Below are positions 26,507 to 36,163 of a stretch of 36,182 bases of DNA, piece after piece. The notes beneath the pieces are model-generated. The model was not told the DNA's origin. It saw nothing but the letters and a program-made list of their open reading frames with translations, and did not search any database. The stretch lies in NCBI GenBank assembly GCA_021409285.1, contig JAGFND010000012.1:1-36182 (forward strand), written 5' to 3'. The position numbers and the translations under genes were made by a program. This DNA comes from Candidatus Methanoperedens sp. GTDB taxonomy: Archaea > Halobacteriota > Methanosarcinia > Methanosarcinales > Methanoperedenaceae. Every line of letters starts with the position of its first letter. Position 1 is the first letter of the stretch.

Positions 26507-28012
26507 ATGAAAATGGAAGGGAAAGCCTTATTTAACAATATAAAGATCCTTGACACGACACTGAGAGACGGGGAACAGACACCCGGAGTTTCACTCACAA
26601 TCGAGAACAAGCTCCTGATCGCAAAAAAAATTGACAGTCTTGGCGTTGATATTATCGAGGCAGGTTCTGCAATAACGTCAGAAGGCGAGCGCATTTCAAT
26701 CAAGAAAATCGCAGCGGAGGGTCTGAATGCTGAAATATGCAGCTATTGCCGCATCCGGAAAGAGGACATCGATGCCGCCATTGACTGCGACGTAGCTTCG
26801 ATCCATCTTGTTGTCCCTGTTTCAGATCTTCATATCCGGCAAAAGCTGAAAAAAGACCGCGAGACAGTGCGCCAGATGGCAGTTGAGATGACAGAATACG
26901 CAAAGTCCCATGGGTTGACAGTGGAATTAAGCGGTGAGGATGCTTCGCGCGCAGATCTTGATTATCTGAGATCTGTTTACAATGCCGGAATTGACGCTGG
27001 TGCAGAAAGACTATGTTTTTGCGATACTGTGGGCATCCTTACGCCTGAAAGGGCGCACGATATTTTCAGCGACCTGTCGCAGATTCGCGTTCCTATCAGC
27101 GTCCACTGTCACAATGATTTCGGGATGGCAACTGCTAATACTATTTCTGCCCTTCGCGCCGGGGCGCAGGAAGCGCATGTCACCATAAACGGCATCGGAG
27201 AACGTGCCGGAAACACCTCGCTTGAAGAAGTAGTGATGGTTCTCCATTCGTTATACAAGCTTAATACAAGAATAGATCTTAAGGGTCTATATACCACAAG
27301 CCGCCTCGTAAGCAGATTAAGCGGCATACCTGTCGCTCCCAACAAGGCGATCGTTGGCGGAAATGCCTTCACGCATGAAGCCGGGATCCATGTTCACGGC
27401 CTTCTTGCCAATTCCGCAACGTATGAACCCATAACGCCAGAACTTGTGGGGCGTGAGCGGCGCATCGTTCTTGGGAAACATGCAGGCAGAAGTTCAGTTG
27501 TCCTTGCCTTGAAGGAGATGGGAATTTCGGCAACCGATAAGCAGATAGACGATATCGTGATCAGGATGAAAGAACTTGGCGACAAAGGAAAACGGGTCAC
27601 GGATGCGGATTTGTGGGCTATTACGGAAACCGTGCTTGGTATTTATCAGGAAGCAAAAGTGAAACTTGAAGAACTGACAGTCGTAGCAGGCAATACTGTG
27701 ATGCCTACGGCCTCTATACGGTTAAAAGTCAATGGGAACCATGTCGTAGAAGCAGGAGTTGGAACAGGACCGGTTGATGCTGCCATCAATGCTCTCAATA
27801 AGGCAGTATCAGGTATAGCCGACATCCATCTCGATGAATACCACGTTGATGCGATAACAGGCGGGACTGATGCGCTTGTCGAGGTATGGGTAAAGCTAAG
27901 CAAAGGCGGAAAGACAATAACAGCCCGGGGCGCTCGAACAGATATTATAATGGCATCTGTTGAAGCGGTACTTGAAGGCATAAACAGGCTGATACAGCAG
28001 GATAGCAAATAG
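26507..28012 (+). CDS. cimA: (R)-citramalate synthase / 2-isopropylmalate synthase family
   Basis: 501 residues. The DRE-TIM barrel opens with [15 protein letters not shown], and the metal-binding H-C-H-N-D-F-G-M-A is present, followed by [12 protein letters not shown] and the C-terminal LeuA dimer/allosteric domain (from about 370). The sequence pattern matches methanogen citramalate synthases closely, and ilvB-ilvN directly downstream favour the pyruvate route to isoleucine. 2-Isopropylmalate synthase (leuA) is the alternative, since the paralogues are hard to part by eye. A second ATG at 26513 is a possible start. Confidence 0.88.
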   Translation: MKMEGKALFNNIKILDTTLRDGEQTPGVSLTIENKLLIAKKIDSLGVDIIEAGSAITSEGERISIKKIAAEGLNAEICSYCRIRKEDIDAAIDCDVASIHLVVPVSDLHIRQKLKKDRETVRQMAVEMTEYAKSHGLTVELSGEDASRADLDYLRSVYNAGIDAGAERLCFCDTVGILTPERAHDIFSDLSQIRVPISVHCHNDFGMATANTISALRAGAQEAHVTINGIGERAGNTSLEEVVMVLHSLYKLNTRIDLKGLYTTSRLVSRLSGIPVAPNKAIVGGNAFTHEAGIHVHGLLANSATYEPITPELVGRERRIVLGKHAGRSSVVLALKEMGISATDKQIDDIVIRMKELGDKGKRVTDADLWAITETVLGIYQEAKVKLEELTVVAGNTVMPTASIRLKVNGNHVVEAGVGTGPVDAAINALNKAVSGIADIHLDEYHVDAITGGTDALVEVWVKLSKGGKTITARGARTDIIMASVEAVLEGINRLIQQDSK

Positions 28013-28031
28013 AAATGAAATCTTAGAAATA

Positions 28032-28039
28032 TTTATAAA
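28032..28039 (+). promoter_or_regulatory. Putative TATA box of ilvB
   Basis: TTTATAAA in the 55-bp gap between cimA and ilvB predicts transcription starting near 28060. The ribosome binding site AGGTGA (28057-28062) lies 5 nt before the ATG at 28068. The ilv genes may thus have their own promoter besides read-through from cimA. Confidence 0.45.
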
Positions 28040-28067
28040 ATATTACTCTATCTTACAGGTGAACAAC

Positions 28068-29747
28068 ATGACTCATACAAAGATGTCTGGTGCAAAAGCG
28101 GTCATTGAATCGCTCTACTGTGAAAATGTCGATGTTATCTTTGGATATCCAGGGGGGTCTGTCCTGCCCCTTTATGATGAATTATACGAGGCAAAATTAA
28201 GACATGTGCTTGTAAGGCATGAACAGGCTGCAGCACATGCCGCGGATGGTTATTCAAGAGCCACCGGTAAAGTCGGAGTCTGTCTTGCCACTTCAGGACC
28301 AGGGGCTACGAACCTTGTAACGGGTATTGCAACCGCATACATGGATTCAGTGCCAATGATAGCGATTACAGGCCAGGTACCTCGATCGCTTATCGGTTAT
28401 GATGCTTTTCAGGAAGCCAATATTACAGGTATTACCCTTCCAATCACTAAACATAATTACCTTGTGCAGGATGCGAAAGACATCCCCCATATTTTCAAGG
28501 AAGCTTTCTATATTGCCCGTACAGGGAGGCCAGGACCGGTTTTGATAGATATACCCAAAGATGTACAGAATGAGGTCATGGAATTTGAATATCCTGAAGA
28601 AATAAAATTGCGGGGATATAAACCAACTTACACTGGGAATGAGCAGCAGATAAAAAAAGCAGCTTCTCTGATCTTGAAGTCTGAAAAACCTATATTCTAT
28701 GTAGGAGGAGGTATTGTTTTTTCAAACGCCGCGGAAGAATTGAGAATTCTTGCTGAAAGTATAATGGCACCTGTTACAACCACTCTTATGGGAATGAGCG
28801 CTTTTCCGACAAAACATCCATTGTCTATTGGAATGCTGGGGATGCACGGGACACGTTATGCCAATTATGCCATCCAGGAATCCGATCTAATAATTGCAGT
28901 TGGAGTACGGTTTGATGATCGTGTAACAGGGAAGATCTCGGCTTTTGCCCCCAATGCAAAGATCATACACATCGATATTGATCCTGCTGAGATTGGAAAG
29001 AATGTCCGTGCGGATGTACCGATAGTTGGTGATGCAAAGAATATACTGAAATCCTTGCTAAAGTATGTTAAAATGGAACAGGTAAAAACCGAGTCATGGA
29101 CCAAGAAAATAGCAGAATGGAAAAAGGAGTATCCTCTTGTTTATAAGAAAGATAACCTCCTGCGTCCGCAGTATGTGGTCGAGCAAATTAGTGATATTGT
29201 TCCTGATGCGATAATAGTTACAGAAGTTGGGCAGAACCAGATGTGGGCAGCGCAGTTCTTCAATTATAAGAACCCACGCACATTTATTTCAAGCGGTGGC
29301 CTTGGAACAATGGGATACGGATTCCCGGCAGCTATGGGTGTTAAAATAGGAAAACCTGAATCCACGGTCATAGACATTTCAGGTGATGGCTCTTTCCAGA
29401 TGAATTCACAGGAACTTGCCACTGTTGTACAGGAGGACATTCCTGTCATTGTGGCGATACTAAACAACGGATTTCTGGGAATGGTCAGGCAGTGGCAGGA
29501 ATTGTTCTTCAACAGGCGCTTTTCCTCAACATGCCTTGAAGGCAGCGTGGATTTCGTAAAACTTGCGCAAGCTTACGGAGCGCTGGGACTTCGTGCAACA
29601 AAGAAAAGCGAGGTAAGAGATGTTATCATCGAGGCTGTTAAATCCGGGTGCCCGACGGTCATTGATTTTGTGGTAGAGCGCGAGGAGAATGTTTCACCCA
29701 TGGTGCCTGCCGGGGCTGCGATCAATGAAATCCTGGATATGGAGTGA
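28068..29747 (+). CDS. ilvB: Acetolactate synthase large subunit
   Basis: 559 residues from ATG 28068; a GTG at 28059 is part of the ribosome binding site and is less likely. Domains in order: N-terminal thiamine diphosphate domain with [10 protein letters not shown] and the catalytic glutamate in V-R-H-E-Q-A-A-A-H, a central FAD-type domain, and the C-terminal TPP/Mg motif G-D-G-S-F (with N-N later). The enzyme joins two pyruvates, or pyruvate and 2-oxobutyrate, for valine, leucine and isoleucine synthesis. It overlaps or abuts ilvN. Confidence 0.97.
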   Translation: MTHTKMSGAKAVIESLYCENVDVIFGYPGGSVLPLYDELYEAKLRHVLVRHEQAAAHAADGYSRATGKVGVCLATSGPGATNLVTGIATAYMDSVPMIAITGQVPRSLIGYDAFQEANITGITLPITKHNYLVQDAKDIPHIFKEAFYIARTGRPGPVLIDIPKDVQNEVMEFEYPEEIKLRGYKPTYTGNEQQIKKAASLILKSEKPIFYVGGGIVFSNAAEELRILAESIMAPVTTTLMGMSAFPTKHPLSIGMLGMHGTRYANYAIQESDLIIAVGVRFDDRVTGKISAFAPNAKIIHIDIDPAEIGKNVRADVPIVGDAKNILKSLLKYVKMEQVKTESWTKKIAEWKKEYPLVYKKDNLLRPQYVVEQISDIVPDAIIVTEVGQNQMWAAQFFNYKNPRTFISSGGLGTMGYGFPAAMGVKIGKPESTVIDISGDGSFQMNSQELATVVQEDIPVIVAILNNGFLGMVRQWQELFFNRRFSSTCLEGSVDFVKLAQAYGALGLRATKKSEVRDVIIEAVKSGCPTVIDFVVEREENVSPMVPAGAAINEILDME

Positions 29748-29752
29748 GAATA

Positions 29753-30253
29753 ATGAAACATACGCTTGCAATACTTGTTGAAAATAAGCCCGGTGTACTT
29801 ACAAGGGTTGCAGGATTATTCTCCAGGCGCGGATTCAATATCGAAAGCCTTGCAGTGGGCGTCACGGAAAATGCCGATACTTCACGCATAACGATAGTTG
29901 TGAGCGGCGACGATCATATTCTTGAACAGGTCGAGAAACAGCTCAACAAGCTTATTGATGTCATAAGAGTAAGCGACCTGCCCGTTGAGGAATCGGTGAA
30001 CAGGGAACTTGCGCTCATCAAGGTGGGTGTGGATTCCACAACGCGCGCCGAGGTGATGCAGATAGTGGATATTTTCAGGGCAAAGATAGTCGACGTTGGT
30101 ATAAAATCGCTTATCATTGAGGTTACAGGCGATGAGAGCAAAATAAATGCAATTGACCAGTTGTTGCGGCAGTTCGGAATCAAGGAACTGGTGCGAACAG
30201 GCAGGATCGCGATGAACCGCGGGGCTAAGTCTGTTCAGGCAGAAAAAAAATAG
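29753..30253 (+). CDS. ilvN: Acetolactate synthase regulatory small subunit
   Basis: 166 residues from ATG 29753 ([16 protein letters not shown]). A GTG at 29744 overlaps the ilvB stop and lies in the ribosome binding site GGAGTGAG. An N-terminal ACT domain (about 3-75) is followed by the C-terminal small-subunit domain with L-I-I-E-V-T-G-D. It confers valine feedback on IlvB. Only 5 bp separate it from the convergent mqnE. Confidence 0.97.
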   Translation: MKHTLAILVENKPGVLTRVAGLFSRRGFNIESLAVGVTENADTSRITIVVSGDDHILEQVEKQLNKLIDVIRVSDLPVEESVNRELALIKVGVDSTTRAEVMQIVDIFRAKIVDVGIKSLIIEVTGDESKINAIDQLLRQFGIKELVRTGRIAMNRGAKSVQAEKK

Positions 30254-30258
30254 TATCA

Positions 30259-31347
30259 TTAATATTCCCTGATCACTTCATAATTCGTGGTCCTTTCCAC
30301 AGGCACTCTACCAGCATTCTTTATCAGGTGAATTAGTTTTTCTTTTGGCATATGATCAGGAGACGTTCCGCCAGCTGCATGGGTGATGCGCTCTTCCATA
30401 ACAGTGCCATCGATATCATTAGCACCGTAATGAAGCGCGATTTGTGCAAGTTTCTCACCCATCATTACCCAGTAAGCCTTGATATTATTGATATAACCGT
30501 TGAGCAAAAGGCGTGAAACTGCGATGATCTTAAGGTCATCAAAACCCGTAGGGCCAAATTTCAACCCGGTCTTCTGAAGTTCTGTATTATCAGGATGAAA
30601 ACTTAAAGGGATAAATGCCTGGAATCCACCGGTTCTTTTCTGGAGATCCCTTATGCGAAGAATATGATCAACTATGTCAGCATGAGTCTCGATATGTCCA
30701 TAAAGCATGGTAGCGTTGCTTTTTAATCCCAGCATATGAGCGGTTTCCATGACAAAGAGCCACTCCTCACCGCTTATTTTGCCAGGGCAAACCTTTTTTC
30801 TTGTTCCTTCATTGAATATCTCCCCGCCGCCTCCAGGAAGGCCTGAAAGGCCTGCTCTTTTAAGGCGGATCAGAATTTCTCGAACGCTCATTCCGGAAAT
30901 CTGGGAAAGATATGCTATCTCAACTGCTGTGAATGCTTTTAATGTCAATTCAGGATATTTGTCATGGAGTGAACTCAATATCTTTTCATAATATTCAAAT
31001 TGTAGTTCCGGGTTCAGCGAACCCACAATATGAAGCTCGGTTGCGCCCATTTTTTCCGCTTTTTCCGCTTTCTCCATTATTTTGTCAATGGTGAGAGTAA
31101 ATGACCCTTTCTGGCTTTTTTCCCTGAAATAAGCACAGAATTTGCACTTTGATACACAGATGTTTGAATAATTAATGTGACAATTTGTCACGAACATGAC
31201 CCTGTCCCCCACAGTTTTCTTTCGAACATTATCTGCAAGGGCTCCGATGAGAGAAAGATTCCTTGATTTCATAAGATGGATTCCGTCATCGAAATCCAGT
31301 TCGGTTGCAGATCGGATCTTATCAATTATCAAAGAGAGCTCTTCCAT
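30259..31347 (-). CDS. mqnE: Aminofutalosine synthase MqnE (radical SAM)
   Basis: 362 residues from ATG 31347; upstream in-frame codons to 31536 cross the next promoter and are not family-like. The radical SAM cluster motif is C64-x3-C68-x2-C71 (C-V-S-K-C-K-F-C-A-Y-F). Diagnostic MqnE segments are T-E-L-H-I-V-G-S-L-N-P-E, L-P-G-G-G-G-E-I-F, T-M-L-Y-G-H-I-E-T, G-G-F-Q-A-F-I-P-L and Y-G-A-N-D-I-D-G-T-V. The enzyme adds S-adenosylmethionine to carboxyvinyloxybenzoate, an early step of futalosine-route menaquinone synthesis. CofH and MqnC are related but fit these segments less well. Menaquinone would be a membrane electron carrier in this archaeon. Confidence 0.92.
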   Translation of the reverse strand: MEELSLIIDKIRSATELDFDDGIHLMKSRNLSLIGALADNVRKKTVGDRVMFVTNCHINYSNICVSKCKFCAYFREKSQKGSFTLTIDKIMEKAEKAEKMGATELHIVGSLNPELQFEYYEKILSSLHDKYPELTLKAFTAVEIAYLSQISGMSVREILIRLKRAGLSGLPGGGGEIFNEGTRKKVCPGKISGEEWLFVMETAHMLGLKSNATMLYGHIETHADIVDHILRIRDLQKRTGGFQAFIPLSFHPDNTELQKTGLKFGPTGFDDLKIIAVSRLLLNGYINNIKAYWVMMGEKLAQIALHYGANDIDGTVMEERITHAAGGTSPDHMPKEKLIHLIKNAGRVPVERTTNYEVIREY

Positions 31348-31386
31348 CAATGTGCTCTTATATTCAAATAGTAAATAAGGCCATCG

Positions 31387-31402
31387 CCTATTTATGAATA
31401 GG
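31387..31402. promoter_or_regulatory. Inverted repeat between mqnE and the ACT-domain gene
   Basis: Six-base arms CCTATT and AATAGG are separated by TATG. The dyad lies in the 97-bp divergent gap, about 40 bp upstream of the mqnE start. It lies just before the AT-rich stretch near 31408-31420 that could be the TATA box of the plus-strand gene. Operator function is only a possibility. Confidence 0.3.
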
Positions 31403-31444
31403 GACCAAATAAACTTATTAATCCCTTCTGCATAGTGGGAGGTT

Positions 31445-31957
31445 ATGATCGTTTCGATGACGCTTGAACTCAAAGATATTCCAGGGCAGCTTGTTTTAGC
31501 TCTTGCCCCAATTTCGGAGCTCCACGGGAATATCATGAGCGTAGTACATCAACATGAAGAAAAAACTCCAAGAGGAACGATACCTGTCCAAATTACGTTT
31601 GAAATTGACCAGGAAGTCCTTAATGATCTGATCGAGAGGCTCGAGGAAAGTGGTGTGAAAGTAGCACGAGTTGGCGAAGAGAGGCTGCGATCATCAGTTT
31701 CTGTTGTACTTATCGGACATATCATCCATTCGGACATCGGGGATACCATAGACAAAATAGATTCTACCGGATTTGCTGAGGTCGTTGACCTTTCACTTTC
31801 AATGCCTGCTATAGAAAAAACATCATCAGCATACCTTGTGATCAATGCTGTGGGGGAGAAAGAATTGAAAAAAGCTCTTGAGTTGCTGCGCGATGTGGCA
31901 AATAAAAAGGATCTGCTAATGATAGAACCTATCATGCTCAATTCGGTGACATCATGA
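31445..31957 (+). CDS. Two-ACT-domain amino acid-binding regulatory protein
   Basis: 170 residues with two ACT-type repeats: the first opens L-E-L-K-D-I-P-G-Q-L-V-L-A, the second begins near residue 83 (S-V-V-L-I-G-H-I). Archaeal homologues sit upstream of homoserine dehydrogenase and are thought to bind an amino acid such as threonine to control the pathway. Its stop overlaps the hom start (ATGA at 31954). In archaea this supplies the ACT regulatory domain that is absent from the short Hom protein encoded next. Confidence 0.88.
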   Translation: MIVSMTLELKDIPGQLVLALAPISELHGNIMSVVHQHEEKTPRGTIPVQITFEIDQEVLNDLIERLEESGVKVARVGEERLRSSVSVVLIGHIIHSDIGDTIDKIDSTGFAEVVDLSLSMPAIEKTSSAYLVINAVGEKELKKALELLRDVANKKDLLMIEPIMLNSVTS

Positions 31958-32952
31958 AGACTATCAGTTTATCTATAATAGGATTTGGCGCGGTTGGCCA
32001 GGGTGTAGCCAGTTCCATCCTGACAAAACAAAATTATCTTAAAGAACAGGGTTTCAACCTTCGTGTTGTGGCAATTTCAGATTCAAAAGGTTCCGAAGTA
32101 AATCCTGAAGGAATTGACATTGAAAGAGCACTTAAGAGAAAAAACCAAGAAGGTACGATAGCAAAAAGCAATCAAAAAGCACTTGACATTATCCGCGAAG
32201 TAGAACATGAGATCGTTGTCGAAGCCACTCCTACAAATATCAAAGACGGTGAACCGGGTATCAGCAATATGCTTGGCGCTTTTAATTCAGGAAGGCATGT
32301 TGTCACATCAAATAAAGGCCCACTTGTGCTTCGTTTTTTGGAACTTAAGGAAGCTGCCGAGGATAATGGTGTGATGTTCAGGTACGAGGCCACGGTGGGA
32401 GGCGCTGTTCCGATATTCAATCTCATCCACGAAGCCCTTTCTGGAAATACTGTCATCGGGATCGAAGGGATACTAAATGGTACGACCAATTATATACTTA
32501 CAAGGATGGCAGAAGAGAGGATGCCTTATGAGATCGTGATGAAAGAAGCACAGGAACTCGGTATTGCTGAGACTGACCCATCCTATGATGTGGAAGGTAT
32601 TGATTCAGCATGTAAACTCGTCATTATCGCAAATTCGATATTTGGCCAGAATGCAACGTATAGAGATGTAAATGTGACAGGTATCACGAAGATAACACCA
32701 GAAGCACTGGAGCTTGCCAGTAAGAATAATTATGTGGTCAAACTCGTCTGTGAAGCGGGAAAGGGTCATCTTACGGTAGCGCCGCGACTTGTTCCAAAAC
32801 GGCATCCTCTTTCAGTTGGCGGAACGCTTAATGTAGCGTCCATCCTGACAGATCTTGCAGGAAGGATCACTATCAGCGGAAAAGGTGCAGGTTCGGTGGA
32901 GACAGCAAGTTCAATACTTAGCGATATATTATATATCATCAAGAATTCATGA
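31954..32952 (+). CDS. hom: Homoserine dehydrogenase
   Basis: 332 residues with an N-terminal NAD(P)-binding G-F-G-A-V-G-Q-G (9-16). Later come T-S-N-K-G-P-L, the substrate-binding E-A-T-V-G-G-A-V-P, the L-N-G-T-T-N-Y-I motif, and catalytic-region E-T-D-P-S-Y-D-V-E-G-I-D. It reduces aspartate semialdehyde to homoserine for threonine and methionine. It lacks a C-terminal ACT domain, which fits the separate ACT protein encoded upstream. Translationally coupled on both sides by ATGA overlaps. Confidence 0.97.
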   Translation: MKTISLSIIGFGAVGQGVASSILTKQNYLKEQGFNLRVVAISDSKGSEVNPEGIDIERALKRKNQEGTIAKSNQKALDIIREVEHEIVVEATPTNIKDGEPGISNMLGAFNSGRHVVTSNKGPLVLRFLELKEAAEDNGVMFRYEATVGGAVPIFNLIHEALSGNTVIGIEGILNGTTNYILTRMAEERMPYEIVMKEAQELGIAETDPSYDVEGIDSACKLVIIANSIFGQNATYRDVNVTGITKITPEALELASKNNYVVKLVCEAGKGHLTVAPRLVPKRHPLSVGGTLNVASILTDLAGRITISGKGAGSVETASSILSDILYIIKNS

Positions 32953-33941
32953 AGGCAGTTCTTGTCAGGAAAGAAAATGCGCAAATTGTGAAGCAGAGAC
33001 TTTTCTTAGAGGGTGCGCTCGATAAGACACGTAAGATCCTGGAAAAGGAAAATTGTCTTGAAATGCCTGTTTCAGATTCATTTCATGCAAATGATCTTGC
33101 CATGATCACGCAGGATAAACCTGAATTCTATTTTCCAAAAAAAACACTGGCTGATTTTATTGATATGACTGAAAAAGAAAAAAGATTGTTGCCCTCTGGA
33201 TGGCAGATACTTGGTGACATAATCATCGTATCTCTTAATCCAGAATTAAAGAACCGAAAAGCAGAGATCGGGGAAGCACTATTATGTCTTTATCCAGGAT
33301 GTATAACAGTGCTTCTTGATTGTGGTATATATGGTAAAATGAGGCAGCCGGCCCGCGAAATAATTGCAGGTTCGAAGACGGAGACTATTCACAGGGAGAA
33401 CGGCTGCCTATTTAAACTGGATGCCATGCAGCTTATGTATTCCAGGGGAAATCTTTTTGAAAAAAAAAGAATGAGCAAATTTGGCAAAGATGAGACTGTT
33501 ATTGATATGTTTGCAGGTATCGGGTATTTCTCAATACCTATGGCTGTTCATTCAAAACCCGGAAGAATAATTTCCATTGAGATCAACCCTCTGGCTTTTA
33601 GTTATTTGAAGGAAAACATAAAACTCAATAAAGTCGAGGATATTATCGAACCTGTGGCTGGAGACTGCTCTGAAGTCGTGCCATGCGGCAAAGCTCACCG
33701 GGTTATCATGGGATATCTGGATGGGCATAAGTATCTTCCCTGCGGGATCAGCGCTTTGTTACCTGGCGGGATGCTTCATTACCATGAAGCTGTGCCTGAG
33801 GCGATCGAGAACCGTCCCGTAAAACGGGTGATTGAAGATGCGGCAATATTGAGACGGAAAGCAGAGATAATTGAGAAAAGGAGGATAAAGAAATATTCAC
33901 CAGGTGTATGGCATGTGGTAGTGGATGCGAGGATCTTATAG
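32949..33941 (+). CDS. taw2: tRNA(Phe) wybutosine-synthesis protein Taw2 (Trm5-like fold)
   Basis: 330 residues, coupled to hom by ATGA at 32949. The C-terminal class I SAM-binding domain has D-M-F-A-G-I-G-Y-F-S-I-P and the acidic loop I-S-I-E-I-N-P. At the position where Trm5 methyltransferases have N-L-P, this protein reads I-M-G-Y, as in TYW2/Taw2, which transfers the aminocarboxypropyl group of SAM to the imG base at tRNA position 37. H-Y-H-E-A-V follows as expected. Trm5 itself is the alternative; the M-G-Y motif argues against it. Pairing with hom is unrelated by pathway. Confidence 0.88.
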   Translation: MKAVLVRKENAQIVKQRLFLEGALDKTRKILEKENCLEMPVSDSFHANDLAMITQDKPEFYFPKKTLADFIDMTEKEKRLLPSGWQILGDIIIVSLNPELKNRKAEIGEALLCLYPGCITVLLDCGIYGKMRQPAREIIAGSKTETIHRENGCLFKLDAMQLMYSRGNLFEKKRMSKFGKDETVIDMFAGIGYFSIPMAVHSKPGRIISIEINPLAFSYLKENIKLNKVEDIIEPVAGDCSEVVPCGKAHRVIMGYLDGHKYLPCGISALLPGGMLHYHEAVPEAIENRPVKRVIEDAAILRRKAEIIEKRRIKKYSPGVWHVVVDARIL

Positions 33942-33967
33942 AAATATTGTTATTCTCAATTTCGATA

Positions 33968-34864
33968 TTAGTAATCTAATTCGCTATTCAACAATCCAAT
34001 TTTTTTCTGCTTTTTCCCTTCCCATAATAAGCCAAAATGAGTTGTATTCCAGTTGTCTTTCTTATAATATCCTGCAGGCCCTCCGATACCAACTCTGACG
34101 AGATAATTCATGTTTTGATCTATGTCTAATTCTTTTACGTGAACTTCATGTCCGCCAAGATTTTCTTTTCTTACCCTCATGTGATCTAATGACACACGCT
34201 CTGTATTAACGCCATTATTTTTGTAGATGGCTTCAGTATGCTGATGACCACAAAGTATCATAAAGTTGCCATCGAAAAAATCTCTTGCATGTAGAAATGC
34301 ATTATCGGGGATGTAGTGATACCCATAATCATTCAGATATTCGTACTTATGTTCTGATATCCGTTGCCATGTCCGCTGATAAGGCCACTTATTGTAACCT
34401 GCAATACCAGGTGGGGCGATCTTTTCGGGGTCAAGTGGACCACCATGAACCGCTAAAATCTTCTCATCCTCATCTAAATAATACTGTGGCAGATCCTTCA
34501 AGAATTCTATACAGGTTTTCAGACTCTTATTGCCACTTGATTTGATCTTGAAGTCTTCGTGGGCCTTGATGCATTCCTCATCATCGCCTGATATTGGCCA
34601 ATTGAAAAGAAAAGCCTCGTCATGGTTTCCCATAATCGTATAAAGACTGATTTCGTTCCCCAATTCTATCAGCCGCAATATAACTTCTACAGGATAATAT
34701 CCCCTGCCGATGGTATCTCCAAGGTTTATTATTTTATTTACACTACCATATTTTTTTATAAATTCTGGATCTGCTATGATCTCAATGATTGTGTTCAGAG
34801 CTTTAATATCTGCATGAATATCCGAGACGATCAGATTTGTACTGCTTTTTCTGGATTCCGTCAT
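33968..34864 (-). CDS. Calcineurin-like metallophosphoesterase
   Basis: 298 residues. The five metal-binding motifs are all present: S-D-I-H-A-D (14-19), G-D-T-I-G-R-G, G-N-H-D-E, V-H-G-G-P and G-H-Q-H-T. The organisation resembles PPP-family and ApaH-like protein phosphatases, but the exact substrate cannot be assigned. It is convergent with taw2 (26 bp apart) and divergent from the protease gene at 34975. It is rather AT-rich compared with its surroundings. Confidence 0.9.
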   Translation of the reverse strand: MTESRKSSTNLIVSDIHADIKALNTIIEIIADPEFIKKYGSVNKIINLGDTIGRGYYPVEVILRLIELGNEISLYTIMGNHDEAFLFNWPISGDDEECIKAHEDFKIKSSGNKSLKTCIEFLKDLPQYYLDEDEKILAVHGGPLDPEKIAPPGIAGYNKWPYQRTWQRISEHKYEYLNDYGYHYIPDNAFLHARDFFDGNFMILCGHQHTEAIYKNNGVNTERVSLDHMRVRKENLGGHEVHVKELDIDQNMNYLVRVGIGGPAGYYKKDNWNTTHFGLLWEGKKQKKIGLLNSELDY

Positions 34865-34974
34865 TATTATAATCCTTTTACATTATAATCTTTGATTTCT
34901 TTGATAACAGGCATTTTTTTGCAGCGCTATATCCCAATATCCTGTAAGGGTCGTTACATTATATATATATAGTA

Positions 34975-35825
34975 ATGAGTCGAATTTCATCAATACCTTT
35001 GATACTGATTTCGTTCTTCATACCATTAATGCAGAAGCGGATGCTGCTGTTGAAGCGCCAGATGATAATGCGGTCTATAGAGAAGAAACGCAATAGCCGC
35101 GTAATCAGTATGATACACAGACAGGAGGTCATGAGTTTCTTCGGATTCCCCCTGGCCAGATATATTGATATTGAGGATTCGGAAGCGGTGCTTCGAGCAA
35201 TTCGCATGACACCACCCGATATGCAAATCGACCTTGTATTGCACACGCCAGGGGGGCTTGTGCTGGCAGCAGAACAGATAGCCTGCGCTCTTAAGCGCCA
35301 CAAGGGCAATGTCACAGTCTTCATACCACATTATGCGATGTCGGGTGGTTCGCTGATAGCTATGGCCGCTGATGAGATATCCATGGATCCAAATGCAGTC
35401 CTTGGGCATGTGGACCCGCAGCTAGGAGGACAGCAGGGCTACTGGGCTACTACCCGGCAGTCTCTATCCTTAAGGCCCTTGAGCAGCCCAATCCCAACAG
35501 GGATGACCAGACCCTCATTCTTGGTGATGTGGCAAAAAAGGCTATTGACCAGGTATTTCAGGCAGTATATTCCCTGCTGCTTGAACACAACACCCCTGAA
35601 AAAGCTGCGGTGATTGCAAAGATGCTCAGCGAAGGACGGTGGACGCATGATTATCCGATCGACTTTGAGCAGGCAAAAGAGATGGGTCTGCCGGTTAATG
35701 ACCAGATGCTCATAGAAGTCTACGACCTGATGGAACTGTATCAGCAATCTGGCATGCGCCGACCCTCTGTCGAGTTTATACCCATCCCATATATGCCACC
35801 TGCCCCGCCAGGTAAGGGAAAATGA
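34975..35825 (+). pseudogene. Membrane-anchored serine protease of the SDH/SppA-ClpP clan, frameshifted
   Basis: The first frame (34975-35435) gives an N-terminal membrane segment (about 5-20), then V-I-S-M-I-H-R-Q-E, H-T-P-G-G-L-V-L-A-A-E and the nucleophile S123 in A-M-S-G-G-S-L-I. It continues to D-P-Q-L-G-G-Q-Q-G-Y, after which homology stops. The rest of the protein continues in another frame (Y-P-A-V-S-I-L-K-A-L ... to the TGA at 35823). An 8-bp tandem duplication, GGGCTACT twice (35436-35451), causes the shift; removing one copy restores a 280-residue serine dehydrogenase-proteinase-like protein (PF01972 type). A TATA-like run at 34959-34970 is too near the ATG; CTATATCC near 34928 is a better promoter candidate. 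It could be a real mutation or a sequencing error. Confidence 0.85.
35436..35451 (+). repeat. 8-bp tandem duplication causing a frameshift
   Basis: Two adjacent copies of GGGCTACT (35436-35443 and 35444-35451). Eight bases is not a multiple of three. Deleting either copy makes Q-Q-G-Y-Y-P-A-V-S-I continuous across the break in the protease gene. Confidence 0.9.
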
Positions 35826-36163
35826 TCTTATTTTCCAAATATCAATTGAATTATTGATACATGTTCTGTAACACATACAACATTTTGCCCCAAAAAGTTT
35901 ACACAATTTTCTTTTGGAACAACAGGTAATACCATGACTATTATTATTAGTAATATTATTACTATCCAGGTAGCAGGGCTCATATAATTACCTCCTAAAT
36001 TCCCATAGAATTACCTGGAGCTTTTAGTATTTAACACTTTGTGGTGGTTACCAATCGATAGACTGAGCTTATAAATTTAACTGTTTTTAATATTTGCCGT
36101 AAAATTTATAGTGTACATCCCCTCATTAATATATTAATGTTAAATTCCAGGAGGGGATATACA
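35826..36163. other. AT-rich intergenic region with several inverted repeats
   Basis: 338 bases without a recognisable gene. Dyads seen: TATCAAT/ATTGATA (35840-35859), just behind the protease stop and possibly a terminator; TAGTAAT/ATTACTA (35948-35964); and CCAGGTA/TACCTGG (35966-36018). The octamer AATTACCT occurs twice, 23 bp apart (35986 and 36009). Two TATA-like elements, CTTATAAATT near 36068-36077 and TTTATA near 36105-36110, point toward the gene at 36164. No tRNA or small RNA was recognised. Confidence 0.6.
36117..36158 (+). promoter_or_regulatory. Stem that can mask the ribosome binding site of the gene at 36164
   Basis: ATCCCCTC (36117-36124) and GAGGGGAT (36151-36158) are perfect complements, and the second contains the Shine-Dalgarno (GGAGGGG, 36150-36156) of the downstream ATG. 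The loop holds a perfect 16-bp palindrome, CATTAATATATTAATG (36124-36139). If transcription starts near 36100 (TATA at 36068-36077), the stem is in the RNA leader. If it starts near 36132 (TATA at 36105-36110), the palindrome spans the start and would act as DNA. Function not known. Confidence 0.45.

Noticed and set aside
30259-31347. CofH (F420 biosynthesis) or MqnC
   Set aside because: The segments G-G-F-Q-A-F-I-P-L, T-M-L-Y-G-H-I-E-T and A-N-D-I-D-G-T-V follow the aminofutalosine synthase MqnE pattern.
35826-36163. CRISPR array or tRNA in the AT-rich right end
   Set aside because: The repeats are short, few and unevenly spaced, and no cloverleaf or T-loop sequence is present.
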